Shown here piece after piece: positions 35,808-45,822 of a stretch of DNA of 64,000 nucleotides (position 1 is its first letter; every line of letters begins with the position of its first letter). Below the pieces are notes generated by a model, which was not told the DNA's origin, made no database searches, and was given only the letters and a program-made list of their open reading frames with translations. The DNA comes from Saccharibacillus qingshengii (GTDB lineage: Bacteria; Bacillota; Bacilli; Paenibacillales; Paenibacillaceae), in contig NZ_JAAZWC010000005.1 of assembly GCF_013185195.1 (NCBI RefSeq), forward strand, positions 62,001 through 126,000. The letters are read 5' to 3'. A program made the translations under genes and the position numbers.

Positions 35808-35823
35808 TAAAAACGTTTTTATG
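35808..35823 (-). promoter_or_regulatory. LacI-type operator candidate upstream of lacI
   Basis: TAAAAACGTTTTTATG is nearly a perfect palindrome around CG and matches the copy before the permease operon. Confidence 0.65.
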
Positions 35824-35877
35824 TTTTTAAAAATAGCACAGGTTGATTGGAGAGGCAAGCTTAATTTGGAAAAGACA

Positions 35878-35912
35878 GCAAAAAAGGCTCCGCGCTGATC
35901 CACGAAGCCTTT
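35878..35912 (-). terminator. Terminator after the serine hydrolase gene
   Basis: On the minus strand AAAGGCTTCG pairs with CGGAGCCTTT and is followed by TTTTTGC. It lies about 50 bp after the hydrolase stop and upstream of the lacI promoter. Confidence 0.65.
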
Positions 35913-35959
35913 CCTGACGCGACCTTTCGATCGGCTACCTTTTTGAGATTGCGGGGAAA

Positions 35960-37129
35960 TTAGCCGTTCTTGAACAGCACTTCCGCTACCAGATGCGCAG
36001 CTTTGTCCGTACTCAGCTCGCCCATGCCGATCATCTGTTTGAGCTGGCCGGCGAGGCTGACCCCCCGATTGGACAAGATCACGAATCCGGACTGCAGGTC
36101 CCGGTTGAACGCGGCAAAGCTGCTCGCACCGTAGGTTCCCCCGTTATGCCAATGTGTGACGGTACCGTCTTTGCGCATGGAACGCATCCAAGCATACCCG
36201 ATCCCGACGCCTTTGGAAGGCGCGACGGAAGCCTGTTCGTTCTGGCAGGCCAGCAGCGCCGGCTCGAACGCGGCCGCCGCCGGATGCTGCCCCAGCTGCG
36301 CTTCCAGATACGTTAGCATATCGGGAACCGTCGAACGCACGGCGCCCGCGCCGGCCATCGCGGAAGTAAAATCCCAATGCGGCACCGGACGTCCGCCGGG
36401 GGCGAAGCCGGGAACCAATACGGTAGACGCGGATGCAGCAGGTTTCTTGCCGCCCGGCGCTTTCTTCCGCGCTCCGGCTTCGGCCGAGACGGCACCCGCC
36501 GCGACAGACGCGGCTTCGGACTCCGATTCGGAGCCGGCCGTGTCCAATACCGGCATGACGGTCCCGCTCATGCCGAGCGGATCGAACAATTCCCGCCGCA
36601 GCGCTTCATGCAGCGGTACGCCGGAGATCCGGCCCAGTGCCCATCCGAGCAGACCGTAGCCATAATTCGAATATTCGTGCTTGGCCCCGCTGCGGAATTT
36701 CTCTTCCAGCACGGCCTCGAGCAGATGTTCTTCGGTATAGGCGGCGTACGGGTTGCTTTTGTCTTTTTTCATCGACATCAGCACCTGGTTCTTCGCCAGA
36801 CGGGTCAAGCCCGACGTATGCGTCGCCAGCTGACGCAGCGTGGCCCGACGGGCAAAATCGCTGCTTTCCAGTTCCGGAATCAGCTTGGCCAACGTGTCTG
36901 CAGGTTCCCACAGTCCCTCCTGCTCTCCCTGTGCCAGACGAAAAGCGGTCATCGTCTTGGTGATCGAACCAATCTCGTACTGCGGCTTGCCTGCACCGGT
37001 ATTCACGCCCGGCGTCCAATAAAACTTCTCTCCGCGCACGATCCAGCCAATAGCCGGAGCATGTTCGGGCAGAGCGGCCCAACGGGCGATTTTCTTATGG
37101 TTATCCAGCATATCCTTCACGGCATTCAT
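35960..37129 (-). CDS. Beta-lactamase-family serine hydrolase (class C/DD-peptidase fold)
   Basis: This 389-residue protein carries the three active-site motifs of the family: SxxK in YEIGSITKTMTAF, YxN in HEYSNYGYGLLG, and the HxG-type third motif in VTHWHNGGTYGAS. It has no signal peptide, so it is probably a cytoplasmic esterase or peptidase-like enzyme rather than an antibiotic-resistance factor. Residues ~200-240 are an Ala/Ser/Glu/Lys-rich insertion (SESESEAASVAAGAVSAEAG then ARKKAPGGKKPAASAS) that looks disordered and is unusual inside this fold. ATG follows AGGAGGG. Confidence 0.85.
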   Translation of the reverse strand: MNAVKDMLDNHKKIARWAALPEHAPAIGWIVRGEKFYWTPGVNTGAGKPQYEIGSITKTMTAFRLAQGEQEGLWEPADTLAKLIPELESSDFARRATLRQLATHTSGLTRLAKNQVLMSMKKDKSNPYAAYTEEHLLEAVLEEKFRSGAKHEYSNYGYGLLGWALGRISGVPLHEALRRELFDPLGMSGTVMPVLDTAGSESESEAASVAAGAVSAEAGARKKAPGGKKPAASASTVLVPGFAPGGRPVPHWDFTSAMAGAGAVRSTVPDMLTYLEAQLGQHPAAAAFEPALLACQNEQASVAPSKGVGIGYAWMRSMRKDGTVTHWHNGGTYGASSFAAFNRDLQSGFVILSNRGVSLAGQLKQMIGMGELSTDKAAHLVAEVLFKNG

Positions 37130-37219
37130 ATCGAAAGCCCTCCTGTTCTCTATAGACTGCGCATGCAGAGGGCAAAAGCTGCACGGAGTCCTGTACCATC
37201 CTGCGGCTGCTTCGCCGAT

Positions 37220-37453
37220 TTAATCTTGGTTAGCTCGTTCTTTGTCTTTGCGCTTTTGCAGAGCTGTACCGAATATAAGCCCAAGCACCATTCCGAGCGG
37301 CATTCCAATCGCCAGATTATGAAGCATCAGCCCCAGCAGCATGCCAAACGACGTTCCGATCGCAAGCCCAAAACCGATCCATTTCTTGTCGTTTGTGTTC
37401 ACCGCTTCGCCCTGCTTGTCGGATTGACGTTCTTCCCGATCATTTTGATTCAT
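37220..37453 (-). CDS. Small Gly-rich membrane protein
   Basis: This 77-residue protein has a charged N-terminus (NQNDREERQSDKQGEA) and two short Gly-spaced hydrophobic segments (GFGLAIGTSFGMLLGLML, IGMPLGMVLGLIFGTAL). The basic tail is RKDKERANQD. The glycine spacing suggests close helix packing. Function unknown. GGAAGGAG precedes ATG. Confidence 0.65.
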   Translation of the reverse strand: MNQNDREERQSDKQGEAVNTNDKKWIGFGLAIGTSFGMLLGLMLHNLAIGMPLGMVLGLIFGTALQKRKDKERANQD

Positions 37454-37769
37454 GTTTATTCTCCTTCCATGGATAAGCGAAAGGCTGGTACCTTGTCAAC
37501 ACTAAAGGTAAGGTTACGCTCCCCTGAGATTTCGTACCTGAAGCGTGTACGAAGTCTCCGACGGAATCGCACCTAAAGCGTGTGCGTTTCAGGAAAACAT
37601 AAACCTCGGATTAAGAGTTGAAAGGGTACTAATACCTTGACCGATAAAGAGGTTAGTTTACGCCCCTCGAAAACCCACTTGAACCGTGCGTGTTTCCGAT
37701 GAACGCAAACCTCAGATTTGATTCGGTCAAGGTACTAGGTCTGTACGTAAGCCTCTTCGCTCCCGCCAA
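37454..37769. other. 316-bp intergenic region with inverted and direct repeats
   Basis: No gene seen. GTACTAATACCTTGACCGA (about 37628-37646) is mirrored by TCGGTCAAGGTACTAG (about 37722-37738), giving a ~110-bp cruciform-like structure. Within it AAAGAGGTTAGTTTACG faces CGCAAACCTC. AAACCTCGGATT and AAACCTCAGATT are direct near-copies. GTACCTGAAGCGTGTACGAA and GCACCTAAAGCGTGTGCG are also similar. It may be a genome-dispersed intergenic repeat or a structured RNA. Confidence 0.45.
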
Positions 37770-38723
37770 TCAAGAGCCGTCAATAGGCTGATCCGTGCTG
37801 TCCCACTGCTGTTTCAACTTTCCGTAAAAGAGTGCGGGCGGCGTGTCGTCCGGCAGTCCGGCCACCTGGCCGTCGCCAAGTTCCAGAACGATCCACGGCC
37901 CTTTTTTCGTTTTGGCAAAATCTATCGTGAAAAATCGGCTCTCCACCGACCGGATAATCTCCTCGAATTCGCCCAATCTCTCATTAAAGGCTGCGTCTTC
38001 GCCCGCTTCCCAATAGGTCGAGACGAATACCGGCTCGCCGTCAAGCACGAATACCCGGATCTCGCGCGACAGCGGCATGCCGCTCTGCGGGTGCAGGGAC
38101 AATGCCTCCAGTTCTTCAAAAGCCCGGAACACCAAGCCTTCGCTGAACTCCGCGCCCTGAAGTTCCAGCAGCCGCCGCACCGTCTGCCGTACCCGGCCTT
38201 GGTCCGAAGCATCCGGGATATAACAGGCTTCTGTCCATTCATGCTTGCGCGATTTCACGTAATCCTTGACGATGATCGGCCGGTCTCCGAACCGCCGCAC
38301 GGCTTCGACGGCCCGCGATCCGGCTTCTTCGACGGCGGTTCGATCTCTCACAGGGAACCAGACCGATTCCGGCGTGACCCCTTCGATCTTCGGATACGAC
38401 TCCGGCAGGTAATGCGTATGCATATAATGCTGCGGCGAATTGATCAACCGCAGATTGCGGGTGAGCAGCGCCTCGTACAGCCGCGTGTAATCGCCCGGGC
38501 GCAGCATCCAGCCGCGGTACAGCGCAGGTCCCGGTTCGCAGCTGTCAGGCCGGCTCAGCCGTTTCACCGCCTGCTGCGGACTTGCGCCGAGCAGCAGCGG
38601 GTCAAGGTCGATCAGACCGACGAATAGACCGGCCGCCTGCGCACAGCGATACTCGTCCGCGTAACTGTCGTCCACCTCTTTGAGGTTAAGCGGCGAGGCC
38701 GCAAACAGGACCGTCAGGGTCAT
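37770..38723 (-). CDS. ATP-grasp domain protein (DUF4343-like)
   Basis: This 317-residue protein has an N-terminal region with LINSPQHYMHTHYLPESYPK, then ATP-grasp elements: RPIIVKDYVKSRKHEW (Lys contacts), EGLVFRAFEELEAL, EIRVFVLDGEPVFVSTYW, and FFTIDFAKTKKGPWIVLELG (metal-binding D/E). It resembles uncharacterised ATP-grasp proteins that ligate amino acids or modify peptides; the substrate is unknown. I start at ATG 38723 rather than 38768 because the protein family begins near MTLTVLFAAS and AAAGGA lies about 10 bp upstream. The gene is divergent from CRISPR array 1. Confidence 0.8.
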   Translation of the reverse strand: MTLTVLFAASPLNLKEVDDSYADEYRCAQAAGLFVGLIDLDPLLLGASPQQAVKRLSRPDSCEPGPALYRGWMLRPGDYTRLYEALLTRNLRLINSPQHYMHTHYLPESYPKIEGVTPESVWFPVRDRTAVEEAGSRAVEAVRRFGDRPIIVKDYVKSRKHEWTEACYIPDASDQGRVRQTVRRLLELQGAEFSEGLVFRAFEELEALSLHPQSGMPLSREIRVFVLDGEPVFVSTYWEAGEDAAFNERLGEFEEIIRSVESRFFTIDFAKTKKGPWIVLELGDGQVAGLPDDTPPALFYGKLKQQWDSTDQPIDGS

Positions 38724-39069
38724 GATGGAGGTTCCTTTCGGGGGCTTCATTCCGGGCCGAACCGGCACCGCCGGTTTGCCTTCTATCTTTCATGGTAAAG
38801 TAACGCGGAGCGGTTTGCAATTTTGGGACAGGACAGACTGTTTGTCCAGAGGCTTGAGCGGCCGTTTTCTTCTATAAAGTACAGACAAACATAGAGCAAA
38901 AGTGCGAACCTCAAGCTCCCATGAAATCTCCGGGAGGTTCGCACCCCGCACCAATTAAGGGATAGAACGATTTGGCTTGTATTTTTGTCACTTTTTCGCT
39001 AGTCTGGTTTTGAGGTTCGCACTTTTGGAGTTCCGAAGCCTTGCCGGGCTTGGGCGGATAAGGCGAACA
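38724..39069 (+). promoter_or_regulatory. Leader of CRISPR array 1
   Basis: This is AT-rich non-coding sequence ending GCGAACAG directly before the first repeat. From about 38900 it is homologous to the array 2 leader (57709-57877). Shared blocks include AAGTGCGAACCT, GGGAGGTTCGCACCCCGCA, TTAAGGG or TATAAGGG, TTTTTGTC, TAGTCTG and GAGGTTCGCACTTTT. The decamer AGGTTCGCAC occurs inverted at 38902-38911 and direct at 38935-38944 and 39013-39022, in the same layout as in leader 2. It would carry the array promoter and the integrase docking sites. Confidence 0.8.
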
Positions 39070-41819
<2,750 letters not shown>

Positions 41820-41876
41820 AGTCCAGTGATCTCCTTCAACTTGATAAACTCTATGATTTTCTGAAATTTTATCATT

Positions 41877-41919
41877 AATAGAGGTGGACACCCCTTCAAA
41901 CGGGCACCCACCTCTATAG
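41877..41919. terminator. Bidirectional terminator between array 1 and cas7
   Basis: ATAGAGGTGG and CCACCTCTAT form a long stem around ACACCCCTTCAAACGGGCAC. It lies between the 3' end of array 1 and the convergent cas7 stop. Confidence 0.75.
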
Positions 41920-41966
41920 ATTGTCCCTATCTCATACCTCTATAAATCACAGCCTACTTTACTCGC

Positions 41967-42830
41967 TTACAGCCCTTCCAGTACTTCAACCTTCAAGCCT
42001 TCCAGTTCGCCCAGCTCTACGGTATAATCCGCAAACGATCTGGGCTCGTCTGTGTGCGTGGTGAGTTGCAGGAGGCGATGTACTTTGGCGGAGGAATACT
42101 GGCCGAGCTTGGAAGTATGCTCCCACCAGTAGACGTGATTCACTTCCATACTGCCGTCCGGTCTGGCGGAAGAGACGTCATTGGCAAAAAGAGTCCGAAG
42201 CGACTCCTTGATCTTCTCGGCGTCTTCGAGCGTAAAGCCGGTTTTCTCAGCCAACTGTGTGTTGATACTGCCGTAACAGACATACACCCCAAAGTCGACC
42301 CGGTGCTTCATGCCCATCGTGTCCGATCCCCGGTCGCTGCCAGGTTCGGAGTTGACGCTTTTGGTAATCTGGGTGCTTGTAATATCGATCGGACTGACAC
42401 TCGTTGCCGGATGCAGGGAGACCGGACCCCGAACGCCGACTGATACGCCTTCGCCTTTGGTGCCTGCCTTGAACGCAAATACCTGGCCGAAGCTACGGAC
42501 ATCCATCCATTCCCGACAAGCTGCCGCTGCAAACTCGTCCCCTGAACTGCCTTTTGTTTTCATCAATTTGTTCAATTCGGCATTCCCGTCAGCGCGTTCT
42601 CTCAAGCTGCCATACGTATCATTTTTGCGATCGTTCGATTGGACAAAGACAGATTCGCCGAGATCCTGAAGCCGGTTGCGGATTTTACGCTTAAGCGAAA
42701 CGTCAGACATTTCTCCAAAACCGTCGTAATTTTGGCGTGGACGATTACCATTGAGCGGATCGCCATTCGGATTGGCTTTAGTGACCGAGAGTACGACGGC
42801 AAAGTCGATTTTATGATCCAATGTTGTCAT
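41967..42830 (-). CDS. cas7: Type I-C Cas7 (Csd2) of system 1
   Basis: This 287-residue backbone subunit of the type I-C Cascade has the family opening VVLSVTKANPNGDPLNGNRP followed by VSLKRKIRNRL. The central region DVRSFGQVFAF / VRGPVSLHPATSVSPIDITS and the C-terminal NHVYWWEHTSKLGQYSSAKV are also present. It coats the crRNA spacer. It diverges clearly from the system 2 Cas7 but keeps the same motif order. Its ATG overlaps the Cas8c stop as ATGA. It is the last gene of the short effector operon of system 1. Confidence 0.95.
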   Translation of the reverse strand: MTTLDHKIDFAVVLSVTKANPNGDPLNGNRPRQNYDGFGEMSDVSLKRKIRNRLQDLGESVFVQSNDRKNDTYGSLRERADGNAELNKLMKTKGSSGDEFAAAACREWMDVRSFGQVFAFKAGTKGEGVSVGVRGPVSLHPATSVSPIDITSTQITKSVNSEPGSDRGSDTMGMKHRVDFGVYVCYGSINTQLAEKTGFTLEDAEKIKESLRTLFANDVSSARPDGSMEVNHVYWWEHTSKLGQYSSAKVHRLLQLTTHTDEPRSFADYTVELGELEGLKVEVLEGL

Positions 42831-44821
42831 TCGTGGTTTTCTCCTTCGTGTACCGAATTTGAGTGAAGCTCTGAATCAGCAAGGTTTTGTGTACCTGACT
42901 TGTCCCGCTTCTGGTACAAGTCATGACGTTGGCTGTAGAAACCAAGTAAGTATTTGCCGGTCAGCGGCTTGTTATTGAACTGTTCGATCGGAATGCGGGA
43001 TGCCACTTCGTCAATCTGTATGGAGTAGTACAGCGCCTCCTTGCCAAGCCGGGCTTGATGGGGCTGAAGTGCTGCCTGGATCGTCTGCCATGTCCGTTCC
43101 GGATGACGGGAGAAGGCATTCATGTAGCGAATGGCATTAGTGGATCTTTTCTCTTCTTTGCCCAGTGCGTTGCGTTCCAGTACATCCGCGAGCGCCAGCA
43201 GACGTCCAAACAGATAGCTACGATCCTCGTTCTCTTTGTCCAAACCCAATGCGTAACCCTCCCTTTGATTAATCAGTGCGCAGGCAATACTCAGTGTCTT
43301 GTCCCATTCCCAACGATCCATAGAGACCGGATTGGACGCCCGATTCATGACGCTGCGCACAATGTCTTGAGGGACTTTGCCGCCATCGACGATACAAGGC
43401 AGCATCCGCTCCATTACTCCTTTGATCACCTTGTCTCCCGCCTTGGAGCCGTAAGCAGCCAGCGCAATATCCCGCGGGGCTGGCGCCCCATAAAAAACAA
43501 CGCGCTCGCCTTGATCGTTCTTGCGATACTGATGCAGCCAAGCGCAGCTCGTATGCCACTCCAGCAGCCGGTCAAAATATTGCTCTTTGTTCATGCTTCG
43601 ATAATACAAGACCGCCATGCGTCCGGTCGTTGCGGAATCCAGAATCAGAATATGAATCTGATCTTCGGACCAGTCCAGATCGCCCCGATACCCGGCAATT
43701 CTTTTATAGACTTCGCGTGCCAGATCTCCGCCGGTGTCTCCGGTTCTCTCCAGTTCTGCTGTGGGTGTCGCTTCCGATTCCACATGATCGTCCGCATCAT
43801 GATCCTCTGCGTCCGATGAATAGCCCAATTGGGAAAGGGAGTATCCGTCATCCATAGGATCGGGAACACTGAGATCCTGGTAAGTCCAGACGAGAAAGAC
43901 CCGGTTATCGATGATCTTGCTCTGCCGATTAATGAGCCATTTCAGCGCGTTATGTGCTTTTTGCGAAACATCGTATCCGATCGAAGCCGCGTCGCCGCTC
44001 TGTACAAATCGCCCACGAAACGTAAATCCACTCGTATCGTTAGAGGAAATCAGCTTGGCCTTATCGCCAGAGTTGCGAATTTTGTTCGCGTGACGCTCCG
44101 TAGCCGGAAGCTTGCGTCCTGTGACGTAACAATAGTCCTCCTCACCCAACTGCCGACTATAGTAGCGGATAAAGGAGTCGTACATCTCTTTGTCCCGCCA
44201 CACTTTTTCTAATAAGCCATGCGGAGAATAAATGTTAAAACGCACTAATGCGCTCTCCTGCTCACCCGCCAGAACAGAAAATATACGGGGTTTTTCGCCA
44301 TGCAACGCTTCGTACTTTTTATCCCATTTTCCGATCAGCTGCTGGTTTTCGTCGAGAAAAAGAACCTTTGCTTTCACTAAATCTTCGATAAGCCGACGCT
44401 GCCTCAGATAGGTATAGATACTTTTGACCTTGGCATGAGCATCCGGTGAGTCGGCCCACTTGCCTAGATCACGAATATAGGCGGCAAACGGCTCTTCCTT
44501 TTTGATCTGGCCGCCATAAGCGACAAAATCGCCCGCGACATAGCTAAGTTTATCGTGGAGTGGATACGGCGCTATTTTGGACCCTGCGCGGCTGGATGAT
44601 TCTTCTGTACACGGAATGAGCGTATCGGCATGCTCTTTTTCCACCACTTCCGCACTGTGAAAAGTCCCGTCTGGTGTCAGCGTCACTTCGATATGGGCAT
44701 TTTGCGTCGTATGGGCAATCGGCAGCAGTGTATACTCACGACCGTTGTTCTTGGTCATCATCTGTCCGACCTGTTGATCATTGGCTTCATAAGTCTTGTA
44801 CAAATTCAGCAGCAAGCTCAT
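42827..44821 (-). CDS. cas8c: Type I-C Cas8c (Csd1) of system 1
   Basis: This 664-residue large subunit, of usual Csd1 length (system 2 copy: 666), has [20 protein letters not shown] at the N-terminus, [20 protein letters not shown] in the middle, then SYDV-like [18 protein letters not shown] and, near the C-terminus, [13 protein letters not shown] and [13 protein letters not shown]. It recognises the PAM and recruits Cas3. It overlaps cas5c and cas7 by four bases each, so the three genes are co-translated. Confidence 0.95.
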   Translation of the reverse strand: MSLLLNLYKTYEANDQQVGQMMTKNNGREYTLLPIAHTTQNAHIEVTLTPDGTFHSAEVVEKEHADTLIPCTEESSSRAGSKIAPYPLHDKLSYVAGDFVAYGGQIKKEEPFAAYIRDLGKWADSPDAHAKVKSIYTYLRQRRLIEDLVKAKVLFLDENQQLIGKWDKKYEALHGEKPRIFSVLAGEQESALVRFNIYSPHGLLEKVWRDKEMYDSFIRYYSRQLGEEDYCYVTGRKLPATERHANKIRNSGDKAKLISSNDTSGFTFRGRFVQSGDAASIGYDVSQKAHNALKWLINRQSKIIDNRVFLVWTYQDLSVPDPMDDGYSLSQLGYSSDAEDHDADDHVESEATPTAELERTGDTGGDLAREVYKRIAGYRGDLDWSEDQIHILILDSATTGRMAVLYYRSMNKEQYFDRLLEWHTSCAWLHQYRKNDQGERVVFYGAPAPRDIALAAYGSKAGDKVIKGVMERMLPCIVDGGKVPQDIVRSVMNRASNPVSMDRWEWDKTLSIACALINQREGYALGLDKENEDRSYLFGRLLALADVLERNALGKEEKRSTNAIRYMNAFSRHPERTWQTIQAALQPHQARLGKEALYYSIQIDEVASRIPIEQFNNKPLTGKYLLGFYSQRHDLYQKRDKSGTQNLADSELHSNSVHEGENHE

Positions 44822-45537
44822 AGCCGATCCTCCGCTTCCATCTGCGCAAGCAGTTCGTCCACCGTCTGGAACGTTTCATCCGAAAAGGACTTGGGCGTCA
44901 TCTCGGCAATATCTCGAACTTGTTCACACTGCTCCGGACGAATAAAACGAATGACCCCGTTACGCATGACCGGTTCCCAGAGCCGAACTTCCAGTCGATT
45001 GCGACCGGTCTCGTCCGGATAGTTGAGTCCGTGTACCATCGTCCCGAGCGGAATCTCGTCGATCTCCTCGTAAAATCCACGCCCCTCGTGAAAAGCACAA
45101 GGTTCAACGTATGCCTGACACTCACGCGCACCGAGGAAAATATCCCGGCGACCGCCCGCATTAACGGAACGTTTCAGAATATTATGATGCTTGTGCTCGT
45201 TGCGGTCATATGCAAACTCAGGTCGATTCATATTAAACTCGAAGTGAGCAAGCACATGGTAACAAGGGTCTTTGAGGTAGGTGTAGTTCGCCAGCGTATT
45301 GCCTCCTCCATATTCCATAGGTCGGATGCCTTTGGACTCCATGCGAATCGGATTCATAATACGCACTTCGTCGATGTAATAGGTGATCGTCGGCTTCCAG
45401 TAAACACTTTCGCAAATTCCTTTGAGCGCTTGATACGTGGGGACATTATACGTCAGCTTTTCTCCTCCGATCTTCGTCAGCGGGTCCGTAAACAAGGCGT
45501 ACTTTCCATACACTTTAAACTCAATGCTGTTACGCAT
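44818..45537 (-). CDS. cas5c: Type I-C Cas5c (Cas5d), crRNA endonuclease of system 1
   Basis: This 239-residue protein has the Cas5d pattern: [20 protein letters not shown] near the N-terminus, the KH pair in [10 protein letters not shown] (the catalytic Lys-His region of Cas5d), and [11 protein letters not shown]. Type I-C Cas5 cuts the repeat RNA at the base of its hairpin and stays on the 5' handle. Sequence around the active site differs from the system 2 copy (KHYSIFSRRARQGQ), in line with the different repeat. RBS GAGAGGAGG. It is the first gene of the effector operon; a promoter and a crRNA-like element lie upstream. Confidence 0.94.
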   Translation of the reverse strand: MRNSIEFKVYGKYALFTDPLTKIGGEKLTYNVPTYQALKGICESVYWKPTITYYIDEVRIMNPIRMESKGIRPMEYGGGNTLANYTYLKDPCYHVLAHFEFNMNRPEFAYDRNEHKHHNILKRSVNAGGRRDIFLGARECQAYVEPCAFHEGRGFYEEIDEIPLGTMVHGLNYPDETGRNRLEVRLWEPVMRNGVIRFIRPEQCEQVRDIAEMTPKSFSDETFQTVDELLAQMEAEDRL

Positions 45538-45612
45538 ACCCTCTCATTCCTCCTCTCGGTTCCTTCGATTGATCCTCCTCAAAGATTGTTTCCAATGAGA
45601 GAATCTACCAGT

Positions 45613-45641
45613 AGTCTAAACGATGTCAGATGGTTGGTCAA
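45613..45641 (-). promoter_or_regulatory. Predicted promoter of cas5c-cas8c-cas7 (system 1)
   Basis: On the minus strand, TTGACC (45636-45641) and TAGACT (45613-45618) are separated by exactly 17 bp, 5/6 and 4/6 matches to sigma-A boxes. The start would be near 45605, about 70 bp before the cas5c ATG. A second candidate, TATAAT at 45654-45659, lies upstream with a poor -35. The TAGACT box is inside the nine-base match to the crRNA-like element at 45718-45809. Confidence 0.6.
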
Positions 45642-45717
45642 TCATTTTTATGTATTATAGAATACTTGAACGTTGATATTGATTTTGCATTGGACTTTCT
45701 CTGTGGTAAAATTTCTG

Positions 45718-45809
45718 TGATTCGCTTCCATGTCGCTGCAAAGCGCGGATTGAAAAAAGTAGTCTATCATACGGGAACCCACCTATTCGTACACAGGCGG
45801 GTTCTTTGT
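45718..45809 (+). ncRNA. Putative self-regulatory crRNA-like RNA (creR-like)
   Basis: A lone repeat-like unit at 45732-45756 reads GTCGCT-GCAA-AGCG-CGGATTGAAAA. It has a CGCT/AGCG stem with GCAA loop and a handle matching the array handle TGGATTGAAAC at 9 of 11 positions. Upstream are TTGCAT (45685-45690) and TAAAAT (45707-45712), 16 bp apart. Downstream, GAACCCACCT / AGGCGGGTTC (about 45775-45804) forms a hairpin followed by TTT. Bases 2-10 of the spacer-like part (AGTAGTCTA, 45758-45766) are identical to 45610-45618, covering the predicted -10 box of the cas5c promoter. This is the layout of a regulatory crRNA; expression is not shown. Confidence 0.55.
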
Positions 45810-45822
45810 CATGGATCGTTTT

